Positions 1 through 40,874 of a DNA stretch of 64,000 nt are shown in pieces. Location of the stretch: the NCBI GenBank assembly GCA_022605955.1, contig JAKCOZ010000007.1, positions 35,256,991 through 35,320,990 on the forward strand, given 5' to 3'. Each line of letters starts with the position of its first letter. Positions within the stretch are counted from its first letter, which is position 1. The notes under the pieces are model-generated. The model was not told the origin of the DNA, made no database searches, and saw only the letters and a program-made list of their open reading frames with translations. The position numbers were made by a program, and so were the translations under genes. This stretch comes from Rallus limicola (Eukaryota > Chordata > Aves > Gruiformes > Rallidae).

Positions 1-581
1 CATTTATTATTGAATTCTTGCTACAAGGAATGTGGCAATAAAATAACATGCTGTAACTTTCACACCCAGAAACCTGGTATTGCAATTCACCTTCTGTAAT
101 TCTCAACAATCATTGGCTTAAAAGCAGCATCATTAAAACTTTGAACTTGCAATTTGCTGGGGGCTATACCAAAACGTTATTTAACTTCAGGAAGATCAAT
201 GGTTTACCTTCAAACTATTGGTAATTTTTATTGAGTCTTTAACTGGGTTTACTAGTTGAACATAAGCAATTCAGCACATCAATCAAATGTATGTATTTTA
301 TAAAAACACACATTTTCAAACGGTGGAGAAGTTGAACTGGACAATTCAGAAGTCATTATGTTTGGATTTCCACCACATTGTAGTTAAGGAAGCATGTGGA
401 TTTCCACCACTTGTGTCTTTGTGGGTCAACATTTACACATATATATCTTTTGACAAGATATCCTCTCTGTATCACCACCTTACCAGTGTACTGGCTGGAT
501 AAATGAAGGTCGTACTTATTGGTATAAATGAGCTTTTTATTTCTGTTTTGGTCTGTGGACTATTAGGGATAAAAAATTCAC
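1..581 (-). other. KCNQ3: KCNQ3 intron 13, 3'-truncated by window edge
   Basis: AT-rich, with no recognisable exon or transposon. A 14-base word (TGGATTTCCACCAC) occurs twice, near 362 and 396. The open frames here show no similarity I recognise. Confidence 0.6.
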
Positions 582-28612
<28,031 letters not shown>

Positions 28613-29744
28613 CTGGAATGAAATAAAAGGAAAAACCACAGCATTGTTAGCCCTTTCTGTATTTGCATTGGAAATACTGCTTATAAAATCCCGGGTAGAG
28701 ACCTCCTGGGGCTGATGAACAGTGAGGGGAGCTCTCATGAAGATCAGCCTGGATGGCAGAGGCTGGCAGTCAAGACTCGAATCCGAGATCCTAAACCACA
28801 GTTGTCTTGGGACAGATTTGCATTAACTGACTCGTTTGCATTCTTCAGGAAGGAAATGGGTGGTATTGCATTTTGGGAAAGGACTGTATGGCATGGCAGA
28901 GGACTGTGATGCTCAGGAGGTCTATTCCAAGCTGAATGTGTTGTGCACTTTACAAAATTCCACTGTGGTTACAGAGGAATGAATCTACTTGGCACATCCT
29001 GAAACCCGAAAAGCAGTAAACACTTCACTGCAACACAGCATCAAGGAAAATGCTCCCTTGAAAACCGTACACCATTTATTTTTTCTTTCCTTTCTTGCAC
29101 TCATTTCTATGTAGATGCAAAGATAAAAAGGTTTGAAAGACAGATAGTAGGGATGGTAAAGTTCTGCTCTCCAATAAAAGCAGTGCATGATAAATCACTG
29201 CCCTTGTGCTATTGTCTGTCTCTTAGGCTCTAGGACATAGAGATTTGACAGAAAATTTAACTCCCACTGCTGGTAAATCCAATTCAGTCCAATCTAAAGT
29301 CACGTTGAGCTCCTCTGTAAAACTATTCCCAGGATCAAGCAAGAAAAATCAAGGGAGTATTGTAAGCAATTACTGTGAAGCAGAGTGGTGGAAGCTCATA
29401 TCCCAGTACTCTGTGTGCCCAGAGTACTGGGGCATTTTAATGTGCTCCCAAAACCTGATCCACAGGAAGAGAGGGGCAAGTGGCAATGGAAATATTTCAG
29501 AGCTTAGTAAACAAATTGGAAGGATGTCTCCATAAGAAGTTCTGGATCCCTTGCTTTCATAGCTATGGTACATCAAAGAAATGATAGGCATTAGGTACCG
29601 AAAAGATCCAGGGAAAAAAAGCTTGTTAAGAATCAAACTGTGTTCAATGTGTGTTGCCTGATTTGAATTCCAGTCTGTTACCTTAAGTGTGACTTCATTT
29701 CTTGCTGAATAAAACACTGCTTTGTTTCACCAGGTGAACTGAGC

Positions 29745-29863
29745 AAAGTCTCTGGGGATATTCAAGAACTGCCTGGATGCCTACCTGTGTGACCTGTCCT
29801 AGGGAACCTACTTTGGCAGGGGGTTGGACTTGATGATCTCTGGAGGTACCTTCCAACCCCTAT
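29745..29863 (+). mobile_element. CR1 3'-end fragment
   Basis: Typical CR1 3' sequence: a TCTGGGGATATTCAAGAACT-like stretch, GGCAGGGGGTTGGACTTGAT, GATCTCTGGAGGTACCTTCC and AACCCCTATGA. The usual octamer tail is replaced by the GGGAA satellite that follows directly. Confidence 0.9.
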
Positions 29864-30168
29864 GAGGAAGGGAAGGGAAGGGAAGGGAAGGGGAGGAAGG
29901 GAAGGGAAGGGAAGGGAAGGGAAGGGAAGGGAAGGGAAGGGAAGGGAAGGGAAGGGAAGGGAAGGGAAGGGAAGGGAAGGGAAGGGAAGGGAAGGGAAGG
30001 GAAGGGAAGGGAAGGGAAGGGAAGGGAAGGGAAGGGAAGGGAAGGGAAGGGAAGGGAAGGGAAGGGAAGGGAAGGGAAGGGAAGGGAAGGGAAGGGAAGG
30101 GAAGGGAAGGGAAGGGAAGGGAAGGGAAGGGAAGGGAAGGGAAGGGAAGGGAAGGGAAGGGAAGGGAA
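29864..30168 (+). repeat. (GGGAA)n pentanucleotide satellite, ~61 copies
   Basis: About 305 bp of GAAGG/GGGAA units, near-perfect after one interruption around 29890. It begins exactly at the 3' end of a CR1 copy. It is all purine on this strand; the KCNQ3 transcript would carry the pyrimidine strand (UUCCC)n. Open frames through it (RKGRE or PSLPF repeats) are not genes. Confidence 0.98.
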
Positions 30169-31075
30169 TCTCAGAGACACCTGTCCTCTAACTTGCCTTG
30201 GGGTTTTGCTTCCTTCATACACAGGGGAGCCTAGGAATAAGGGAGTGTGTTTTGCTTTGAGATTTTGCAACACTTTTGCAGCTGGAGTAGAAGGAGAGAG
30301 GTGAGCTCCAAATAGCTCCTGCTGCCTTTTGGGAAGGATTTTTCTTCAAACACCTCGAAATAGCAACCTCTGTGCAAGGAATGGGAAACAGTTAAACACT
30401 TCACAGCAAACCCTGAAAGAATTACTGTGCTGATATCAGATACTTGGACTGACATTTCCTATGCCAGGAAACTTTCAGATCAGCCATTTTGAGCAAGGTC
30501 AGAACAGAAACAAATATGTTTGCTTATACTAAATATTTCTGGATTTCTTGAGAAGTTTCCCCTTCCCTCAATCATCATCCATGCTCTAGAGGAGTTATTA
30601 GGAAACAGCCTTTGTGTCCAGGGTGTGTCTTTTACCATTTACCTATTACAACCATACTCCTGCTGCTCAAGACATCTGGCAGTTAACTTACCAGTTCTGA
30701 GATGTTCTTGCCATGCCCATGAGCTTGCTTTGTCACACCATACTTTGGTCCCTCCACCTTGCCATTACAAAGGCAGTGGCTCACTGGATTCCCAAGCCCT
30801 ATGATACAGCTGCTCTGCACCTCCATCAGCAAACTGATGAGAACTCAACCAAGACAACCCCTTTCCTTTGATTGTCTGTAATCCACCTACGATCTGCTGC
30901 ACTGCAGCCATTGCCATGGTACCATCACTCACAATAGCCTTGAGCTGCTGCTACCTGTTGCCTTCTGTTACAGCTGATCCTTTATACCATGTGAAAACTC
31001 TGTCACTCATCAGCTCACAAGTATCATTTAAATTATTTTACAAAAGGTGAAACACACTGAAAAATGTCAAAGGAA

Positions 31076-31554
31076 ATCATGGAATCACAGAATTTTAGGG
31101 GTTGGAAAGAACCTCAAGAGACCATTGGGTCCAACCTCCCTGCCAAAGCAGGCTCCCTAGCTCATATTGCACAGATAAGGCATCCAAACGGGTCTTGAAT
31201 ATCTCTAGAGAAGGAGACTCCACAACCCCTCTGGGCAGCCTGTCCCAGGCCTCTGTCACCCTCACTGTGAAAAAATTCTTCCACATACCAGTGTGGAACT
31301 TCCTGTGCTCCAACTTGCAGCCATTGCCCCTTGTCCTGTCTCCACAGACCATTGGAAAGAAGCTGGCCATTTCCCCCTGTGTCCCACACTTCAGATATTT
31401 ATAAACATTAATAAGATCCCCTCTTAGTCTTCTTTTCTCAAGGTCAAACAGCCCCAGTTCACTCAGCTTTTCCTCACAGGGGACATGCTCCAGGCCTTTA
31501 ATCACTTTTGTAGCCCTCCTCTGGACTCTTTCCAGGATATCCATGTCTTTTTTA
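31076..31554 (-). mobile_element. CR1 LINE, 5'-truncated, minus strand
   Basis: About 480 bp. It starts with the reverse-complemented CR1 terminus (ATCATGGAATCACAGAATTT, GGGGTTGG). On the minus strand, 31095-31544 stays open for 149 codons with the recognisable tail of CR1 ORF2 ([55 protein letters not shown]). The reverse-transcriptase core is absent. Confidence 0.95.
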
Positions 31555-34526
31555 TGCCAGGGAAATTACATCACCGGCTACTTAAACTAAAGGCTTGAAA
31601 TGATATCACTCAACAGAAGAGCTCCGGCAGCTAAAGATGATATGCAGAGTTTTGTCCGAGAGCAAGGCAGAAGTCAGCAGTGAAACCGTCATCTCCTGCC
31701 TGCGGTTTTACCAGCAGAGGGTGGCCGTGCTCCATGGAGCAAGGCTCCGGCTCCTGCTCCCCTTCCCCAGGAAACACGGTGTGGGTGATGTTCAGCTGAC
31801 AGCATCCATCCATTTGATATGCAAGAAAAGGAGTCTCACGGCAGTAAAAAGGATTTTCCTTGGTCACTAAAATGACAAATTTTGGCATTAAGGGACAAAG
31901 AGAGCCGCTGGCTTCATCACTCTCTGACCCACAGCCCATGCTGAAATCCCACCCATGCAAACAACAGATCACACAGGAAGGGAAAAAAAAGTAAAAATAG
32001 GGTGATATGGTGAGACTGGAGATCAAATAATCAAATAATTCTGAGGGCAAATCCAGGCAGGGAATGTGGGCTGAACCACATGAACGTAGCCCAGAAGAGT
32101 GCCTTGGAGGTGCAAGTGCTGAGCAGAAACCTCCGTCCCAAAAAACACCCAGCCCACAGAAGCAGGCTCCTGCTCCTTCCTGCAGTACTCCACAGGGATG
32201 ACAAGCCTGTGTTGGGACACATAACTGCAACACATCTTGGAAGGGTCAGCTCTCCTCCTACCGGCTGTTTCCGAAGCATAAACACCCACTGCAAACTAAT
32301 CAAACCACATCTCAGCAATACTCCCTTAGCATCTGAAATGACAACCACGTTCAGGGCGCTTCATGAATTTTAATCTCCATTGATGCTATACAACCCACCC
32401 ATTTCCCTGCAGCCTCTTATGTTTTGGATCTTGGTGTTTCCAAAGACTGTGAGTCTTCTTGTGCCCTCTTTCTATGGAAGATGCGGCATGGGCATCGTGG
32501 CTTTTTCATCAATCCCCCTTGTATAAAAACAGTGTTTGCTGGATCTGCCTGCAATGACATCCTATGTACTGAGCAAAGTGTAATGAGAGGACACTTTGAT
32601 AAGAAGCGGAACTCAGTGAAAACAAAGGACACTTTTCACCTTGTTGCTTATGCCCATATTGTAACCTTGCAAATATCAATTCTAATTTGGTTGACAGTTG
32701 CTAAATCTATATTGTCCTGTGGCAACAGGAAAATAGCTGAGTCTGTATTGTCTTTAAGAGGCAGCAGTGCAGGTCCAGTGGTTGAGTCTGACTGTAAAAG
32801 CGTAACAGGCAAATGGCAGGGAAAGATACTGTTGAAATCACAGGGGATAAGCAGAGGGGAGGCTAACACTGACCTGGGGAACCAAGCAGCAGAGAGGAAG
32901 AGTGTCTGACATTTATTTACAGTGACAGTCCATGGGACTGAGAGCACCAAGGGTCAGGGAAATGACATAGGCTAAAAGTCAAGGTTTAATAATGACAATG
33001 GAGTCCTATCAAGCCTAAGCCTCCTACTGAACAGCAAGTGGTAGTCCAGACTTATGACTGTAAATCAGATATGCCAAATTAGGATCTGAATTTGCTTTTT
33101 TGTCACTGCCCCAACTAATACGCTATTATAGTAAATACATGTTCTTTTTATTGGAAATCACATCTTAAAAACCATACTTACTAACAGTACTATTTTGATT
33201 TCCTAAAGTCAGCATTCCAAAAACAATACACATTTTTTCCAGGAAAGAAGTAATTTATGACTATGCTAGGCCATACATCTAATCTTTCTTGGGTGAGTAT
33301 CACAGACTGTTTTGTTTGGTAAGTTTTATTTTAATAGTTCACATTTGAGGGTTTTTTTGATATCTGCTTCCATCTGAGGGTAATGTAATGCAGATCTAGC
33401 TGAGAACTTTTATATTTTTTCCACATGTAATTGCTTATCATGTATCCTGTTCACCATCTCTTGCTTCAAAATTTGAGGAGATTGCACAGCAATTTGCTTA
33501 TAACCTGTCCAAAACACAGCAGTCCTTGTGAAGCTTTCAGGAGGATGATACAGATCACAGGCAGGCCAAACCATATTTGCATCTGGTATCATTCTGGCAA
33601 ATTCTTGTCCTGTGTGACAAAATTTTAAGTCTCAAGCAGTCTTCCAGTTAACAGAGAGGAACATGTGCTTGTAATGTATAACTCCTGTTGTTTGAAAGCA
33701 TCTCAAGCTGGTCAAAAGCATCTACAGAGGCATTTTCTTCTTTATAACTGCAAGAAAAGACCCTAGTTACAGGGTTTTATGGAGATGTTTGCTGTGTAAA
33801 TTTGCTGAATGCCATCCTTCATGTTCAGCCCTGGTTTGGATATAACTACACCTTTTAATAATGTTTATTTGGTTTTACTAGTGAAAGAATCAGCCTACCA
33901 GCCATATACTAGCCCACTTCTTAGACAGTCATGTTTCTCTGAAACCCCTTTCTGTACGTTCAAGTATCACATCCTGCATGGCTTTAGGCAGGGAAGTCTT
34001 TTGAAGAGTTACTAGTAAGAAATCCCCTCTGGTGTGACAGTGCATAGAATTTTGTTTGCTCTCACATCTCCAGTGCTGCTCCTTGTAAGCCACTGGAGTT
34101 TCCTCTGTCTCCAAATGTTCCTATGAATTTGAAATTTTTCTGCTTTTCTCCATTTGGCCTTTTCTTGTTTTCCTTGAAACTTGTGTTCTAGTTTCATTAT
34201 GTTCTGCCACCTGGTAAATGCTAATGGAATTCTTTAAGATTATATTAGGAAAATCTGGCAGTGTTTTGCTCAAATTTTGGTTGATGGTTCCCAATGCAAT
34301 ATGGTCCTAAACTCATGGTTCCCACATTTCCCAAATTTCATATTCTAACAACCCTATTTTCTTCAGCTATTGGCTTTTACCCATAAAGATTAAAAATGCA
34401 TCTTTTTTTTTTTCACAGTTCTTTCAGTTGCTCCATACTTCTACCCACCATCTTTTTCTCTGCATCCAAACTTCAATTTTCACAGAACATCTTTTACAGA
34501 GACAGAGTTTTTGCCAAGAAAGGAAC

Positions 34527-34580
34527 AGCCAGATGATCCTTGAGGTCTCTTCCAACCTGGTATTCTATGATTCTGTGATC
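34527..34580 (+). mobile_element. CR1-like 3' tail fragment
   Basis: CAGATGATCCTTGAGGTCTC, TTCCAACCTGG, then TATTCTATGATTCTGTGATC: the last ~50 bases of a CR1-type element. Confidence 0.8.
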
Positions 34581-35421
34581 TTCAGTATCTCACACTGATT
34601 GTTTCATGGGTTGCTAATGAAAGGCTCTTTGGGATTTTAACACACACAAAAAATGACGTTATTTGAGAACAAATATTTGAGAACAGCTCTTCAGAGAGAG
34701 AGGAATGCATGCCTGATATTCAGAGACTTGGGAATGCTCACTGTTTGATATTTAGATTCTTGCATCTCTGCTATTCTAAGCAAGAGTCCAGATACTCTGC
34801 AGAGATCAGCACTGAAATAGGGGTGACAGGAAAAATCAAACCTGACAAATGTGCACTGTGCAGAGGGGTATGGGGAAGTGGTCTGAGAAACTCCATGGTG
34901 GTCCTGAAGGAGAAGGGAAAAAGTGATAGCTGCTTCAGTTAGGGATGTTCAAGGGTTTTGCTTTCTCTGTGTCCAGATTCCACTGAGTACACTTACACAT
35001 CCACAGCTCCATTCAGGAATCCCTGGCCCCATGCCATCACATAGAAACCCCACAATTATTAAGCTGAATTACACTCTTGCTCTGCTGCAAAGGCACAGAC
35101 AAAGCAAGATCCTTCACAAGATGGTGGAGGAAACCCTAGGTCATAAATGATGATATGCGGAAGGTCTTACTGACATACAAGCTGATCTGGCAGGTGATGA
35201 AGTGGTAGTCCAGAATGACACTAGTCCATTGGTGACAGAATGAGAACCATTGTTCCTCTCACATTAGGAAGCTTACTCCTAGCAGGTTTTCGATTACCTT
35301 GGGTTCTCATGGGCAGGAGTTCTTCTGAACAGGCTTCACTGCTGTTCCCCTAATTTTGGAAAGCTTTTAAATGTGCTTCACAGCAGGGCATTTCAGGTGC
35401 AAAAGAACTGCTTTTAAATCA

Positions 35422-35439
35422 GTCTCTCTCTCTCTCTTT
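35422..35439 (+). repeat. (TC)n dinucleotide run
   Basis: About nine TC units with no interruption. Confidence 0.85.
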
Positions 35440-35718
35440 CCTGTCCTCCACAAAAAAGCCAAGAGTCTGGCTATGGCCTTCTTCTCTTGATTCTTTTTCT
35501 TCAGGTCCACTCTTAAAAACTTTTTGGTTCACGGCCTTGTGTACCACTGTTGCCAGTTCCTTAGGGGTTTTGGCATGTTGGTATAAAATATTTTGGGTCA
35601 GCTATGTCAGACAATACAAACACCATCATCCTGGTTTCTCTGCTGTAGGGGACATTTCAGAAGAAAGGTCAGGCACATTTCCCAGGTTTGCTGGCCTGAG
35701 AGTACAAAATACTTACCG

Positions 35719-35784
35719 CAGGGGAGTTGGACTAGATGACCTTTAAAGGTCCCTTCCGACCTAACATATTACATGATTCTATGA
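35719..35784 (+). mobile_element. CR1 3' tail fragment
   Basis: CAGGGGAGTTGGACTAGATG, ACCTTTAAAGGTCCCTTCCG and a degenerate tail ending ATGATTCTATGA. Confidence 0.88.
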
Positions 35785-38700
35785 AGAAATAGAAAGCCTG
35801 GAACACTGCCTTTCCCTACCTGATGTATCTCAGTTTGGAAGACAGGACACATCCAATAAGACTCCATTACTATTTTGTCTCTGAGACAAGTTTTTAAAGA
35901 TGCTCTGGAAGGCCTAGCATACCTACGTTATAAGAAGAGGCCCAGACATCTTATCACATGGGCAACTGGGGGGACAGATTACAGAGGCTGAGAGGCAATG
36001 ACGGTGTTAGCTACCGAGGAGTTACATGTCTCCTATCCTCCTGAGGCTTGAATAAAGACAGGAAAGCATCCGTCTCTTTCAACTAAATCTTTTGACTTGC
36101 TCTGTTAGTAGCTTGAAATTCTATTTTTGCATTAAGTGAATGACATTGGACTGATCTACTGTTTGGGGCTTTCATCTGCCTTGACTTGTATGCCTGTCCA
36201 TGGGCTTATCTCTGACTGGCAGCGTGCTGCTAATTGAGTTGAGACACGTAGACTATGAAACACATTGGGCCATGCAAAACAGGAACAGTGAAGAGCCAAA
36301 CTGCATTACCCATTACTGCAAATCAAATGAGTTTCATAAATGCTTCTAACAGGACTTCCTCCAAAGGACATTAACAAATTTGTGAAAAGCCATCTGAAGG
36401 TAAACTTTAAGATTCATGTATTAGTTTCTTCTAAATTTTGTGAAATAAAAGTGTAGGACATTTGAAAGTCAGTCCGTAATTCATCACTCAAGTGCCCAAC
36501 CTTCAGCAAATCCTGTTAAGAAGTCAGGTGAATTTAGAGTATATACAGAGTCTAAGGTAAGAGAATTAATCATCCACATCTAAGCTTAAATATTCTGCAT
36601 AGGAATCTCCAGAAATGTACCTTTCTATGCATCACCAACACTGCTGTGCCCAGAGAGACGAAAGATCAAGATGTCCACTTCCAAACATGACCAAGTCTTA
36701 GGCATACCCAGAATTAGGGTATCTCACACAGATAAGCACTGATCTCCTCACAAACCATTCCCATTTCTTTAGAAAGAATGTGTTAGGTCCTCTGAATTAA
36801 GTTTTAGAGAGCTCCAAAGAATGAAAATGGGACAAACTTCTGAACCCTCTGTCATGTCTTTTGCCTTGACTGGCACACTGTTGTGTTATTTTATATTTTT
36901 GCATTTGAAATCAATAAAGACCAAAAGACTGCAGGGGAGGGAAAACACCCCAACAGACAAACACAACACCCCATGTTGGATAACCTACCCATCCTTTCTT
37001 CCACCTGACCAAATTCTCTTTTCTCATAGGCATGCATATCAAATATATTATGTCTTCCAAAGGCGATACAGCTGAAAATGAACTTCCAGTGTCAGGAAAA
37101 CAGCCTGTCCAGAAACAGCCTCTCTGTTCTCAAGTGCAGGGTTTCTGGGTAAGGAAGCGATAGTATTAATTCAGTGGCTGGGCAGATTCTTACAGTGAAC
37201 TGAAAAGAGAATCTTTACTCTTTACCCAAGACTTCAACCCATTTGGGAGTTGTGACAGTTGTTTTGTTTCAGTTTATTTTTCTATTTTGGGCCCTACATT
37301 GCAAAGGAACATATTTTCTAAAACAATGCCAGTATTTCCAACCTAATGTAGCACTTTCAGACAGGTAGGATTGCCAAGTGAAAAAGCAGTTTCCAATTTG
37401 GACTGATTCTTCTTCGCCTGCACCATCTCAAGCTCCATCACATGCTCACCTTGATGTGTGAACGCAAACACTTTATGCAATGATCTCACTTTTCACATGG
37501 AGTGGGACATTCAGAGGAGAAGTTGTGTGATGCCATTCCCCATGGGCATTCTGCATGCTCAAAGAATCGCAGCTGTGTAAGGAAAAGGTGCATGGCTACA
37601 CACGACCTGCACCCCACAAGAACGATGTCAGTACACTTCAGGTCCAGGTAAAGTTTAGTGGGTTCTGCACTGTGGGCAATGAAGGGAGTCCTGACAATGC
37701 AGCTCCTGTGGAGACAGATATATAGCTTAATTCTGGCAGATCGAGTGGGTTCTCTGGATTACAGGAGATAAATATCACTGTAAGAATCCCTGAATTTTCT
37801 GGCATTAACCCCACAGAAAGAGCTCTACCATTTTGCACCTGAGATGGCCACAGGTTTGGCTGTGACACAGGACACTTGGCTTAGGACTTTTCTAGCTAAA
37901 AGCATGAAACTAGAGTGGAAGAGCTATCTTTCTCCACATAGTGTGTAATCACTTTTTAAAAGTAAAGAAAAACAAAGAAAGATCTCAGATATTTGCTTTG
38001 ATCTTGTTCTCGAGGGTATTTTTTAATACAGGAAGATTTTTTAAAACTTTTTCTGAAGTTTATGTAAGTGCAGAGTCATCACTGCATCTTACTCCATGTG
38101 AGAACACTTCACATAAATATTTCTTAACAAACTGGTCTGTATCCTACGACCCATTCCCAAATCCAGCAGTGTTGCAAAACAGGCACACATCAATTGGTCA
38201 GCAAAGGATTTCTTACTGGGCAGAATACAAAGTAGATGAGCTGCTCTCACTTTATTCACAGGGTGAGAGAAGGAGGAGAAAGGATCTATACTAAAACACG
38301 CAAGGGCTAAACTCCTGCTACAGCAGCTGTGACCACACTTAGGGGTGGTGTGGAGTAATGTTTTTTTCTTGGGATATACAAATTAATACAGACAAAATAC
38401 TGTGTTAATGGACAGACCAAACTTCTCTGCAAATTAAGCTAGCTGGAGGACAAGGGTGATGAAAGCAGAATGTTCTTGAGTATCTCTTTCTAAAAAGAAA
38501 TGAGGATGTCTTAGAGGCTTCATATTATCTCAGATATCACACAAAAATAGCCATTTTAAAACATATAAAAGCTGGAAACTTGTCTCTGTCAGAATCCCAC
38601 TTACAGAATGGGCTTTTATCAGATAATGATGGACATCCTGATGCAACTTTACTCACGAAGCTGATGCTCTGTAGCACCACAGATGTCCCATAGGTTCTGT

Positions 38701-40826
38701 TACATATTTTTCCAGCCCTATTTGGGTATGGAAGATGCCCCATGGCATCTCACAGCACATTACATGCACATGATTCAAGCTCCAGTTCTTTGCCTTTTTG
38801 GAGGAGATGACTCCATTACACCACTGAGAGTTTCACCAGAGCCCTGGTGCTGAACACAGAGTCGCATGGAGAAAAATGCATTTTGGATGTCAACCTGGGC
38901 AGCACAGGCTCCTAATCACACCTTCCCCAGCTGGCCAAACGCTCAATGCCATTCCCTTTCTCACAGTGCAGAAATAAAACTACTCCCCTGTAACTGTACA
39001 TCAGTCAAACCACTGTCACAGGCTTTATGGTCTTTAAGACCTGCATTTCAAAGCATATTTGAGGCCTTCTATTCTCTCATAGCTGTATATGAAAGTTTTG
39101 AAGATTTTTTTTTAACAATTTATTGGGAAAAGACAGACAGAAGGTGGATTTTAGCCCTAAAATATCATCTGCTGCCTCTACAGTTTAACACATGACAAGA
39201 TACTGGTCTGGATGGAAATGTGAGGGGGATGCTTAGAGGTGAATCCTTTTATAATAGTGGTTTTTCAACATCTCGTCTTTAAACTAGTGAGAGTATGTCA
39301 GTATCTTTAAAGTGATTCGGCAAAGGTGCTTATGGAAGCTGTGTCACATGTGGAATTTCACAGGATCTGCACCTCCATAGGAAAGAGAACTGAATGGCTA
39401 CTAGTAGCTGCAGACTGGTGGTGCTAACACAGACCAACACAGTAACAGAAGCAGCATGCAGTACAAATAAGTTGTATGTGCTTCCTTTTCATCTCCGCTC
39501 CACATTCATTAGTAAATTATGATCTGTGTTAGCATAGCAAATGAATCACATCTTCCTTGAAGATGAACTTTGGATAAGCTCTATAGAGGTCACTGTATCC
39601 TCAGAAGTCTGATTTACATAAATAAACAATAGCACATGGTATTTGTACCTATGTAAATTTGATGCTGTTTTAAAGCTTTGCATTACCAAAAGTAATTAAT
39701 CAGCCTTCAAAATTCAGAATGATCATCTGTAAGCACGTGATATTTCATCTGAAGTCTCCAGCTGAAGGCTTTGGAGGAGGTTATCAGCCTTTTCCAGACC
39801 TGCACAATTTTATTTCTCAAGCGGTTCACCAGCATCTGCAACAATACTTCTCAACAAAATGTATGATGGCACTTCTGCTCAACCAGCTCGTTAATATCCC
39901 AGATTATATTATCCCTGTTTAACCTGACAGTTTCAAACAAAGGCAATTCTATAAACATTCAGGAAAAATGGCAACAGGGAAGGGAATATTTTTATTTATT
40001 TTTACTTTGGAGAACGAGCTCTATTTAGTGGAGTAAGTAATTTGAAACAGCACAGATTTCAGCATACGTAAGTACAACTAGCAGAATAAAAGAGTCTGCG
40101 GTTATGAGAAGCTCTGCATGAAAAATAAAATCAAGCAAAGCTGTAAAGTCCACACTAAGAAGCTCTGTTGGGATTTAGATGTTTGTGTCCTCAAACAATA
40201 GAAATGTTTGGTTCTCTACTAAATGAAGCAGCTGGTTTCCCTGAAGGGAAGTCCACAGTAGGAGGGCTCTAAGGGAGCACTGGGCATAGCAGGACACAGT
40301 CTTGACATAACTTTCCTGTTCTTATTCAACATCCTGGGGAACAGGAATTCCTTTTCTTAATTCAAGCTTTGCCACCTTCTTCTGTTGTGGTATCCATGCA
40401 GAGTGTGTCTGGGATCTAAATATTATAATGAATCTGTAAGAATGGAGAATTAAATCCATTTTCAAGTGTAGCATGAGACATCTGATCAGACACCCAACCA
40501 ATAAAGCTCATGCAGGGAGCTGAACTGCCCTCTGAGCTCCATGGACTGTACTGAACGGATTAGTGGGATAGTAGATACTTAATTCATACATATGCACGCA
40601 GACATTTGGATGCCTGGATTGAGTTTCTTAATCACAAATAGAATCTCATCTCATGCAGGTGAAGAAAAGCAGAGAAACACTGATGCTGTGCTCACAGCTT
40701 GTGGTGACTCTGCCAGTCCTAAATGCCCATATGATGCTTAACAGCAGCAGCAGTCCTATGAAGGCTTGGAAATCCAGTCTATACTCAAAGTAGTCCATAT
40801 TTTTTTTCAATGGGAAATTAAAGAGA

Positions 40827-40874
40827 AGGACAAGATTGCTCCTCCAACATAGGACAAGATTGCTCCTCCAACAT
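40827..40874. repeat. Perfect 24-bp tandem duplication
   Basis: Bases 40827-40850 (unit begins AGGACAAGATTGCTCC) are repeated exactly at 40851-40874. Confidence 0.9.

Noticed and set aside
1..581. KCNQ3 exon 14 (assembly helix D)
   Set aside because: No reverse-complement sequence encoding the conserved helix D region was seen; it must lie outside the window.
29860..30273. Open frames of repeated PSLPF or REGKG residues
   Set aside because: Translation of the GGGAA satellite; not a protein.
31095..31544. 149-codon minus-strand open frame as a host gene
   Set aside because: It is the C-terminal end of CR1 ORF2 in a truncated retrotransposon.
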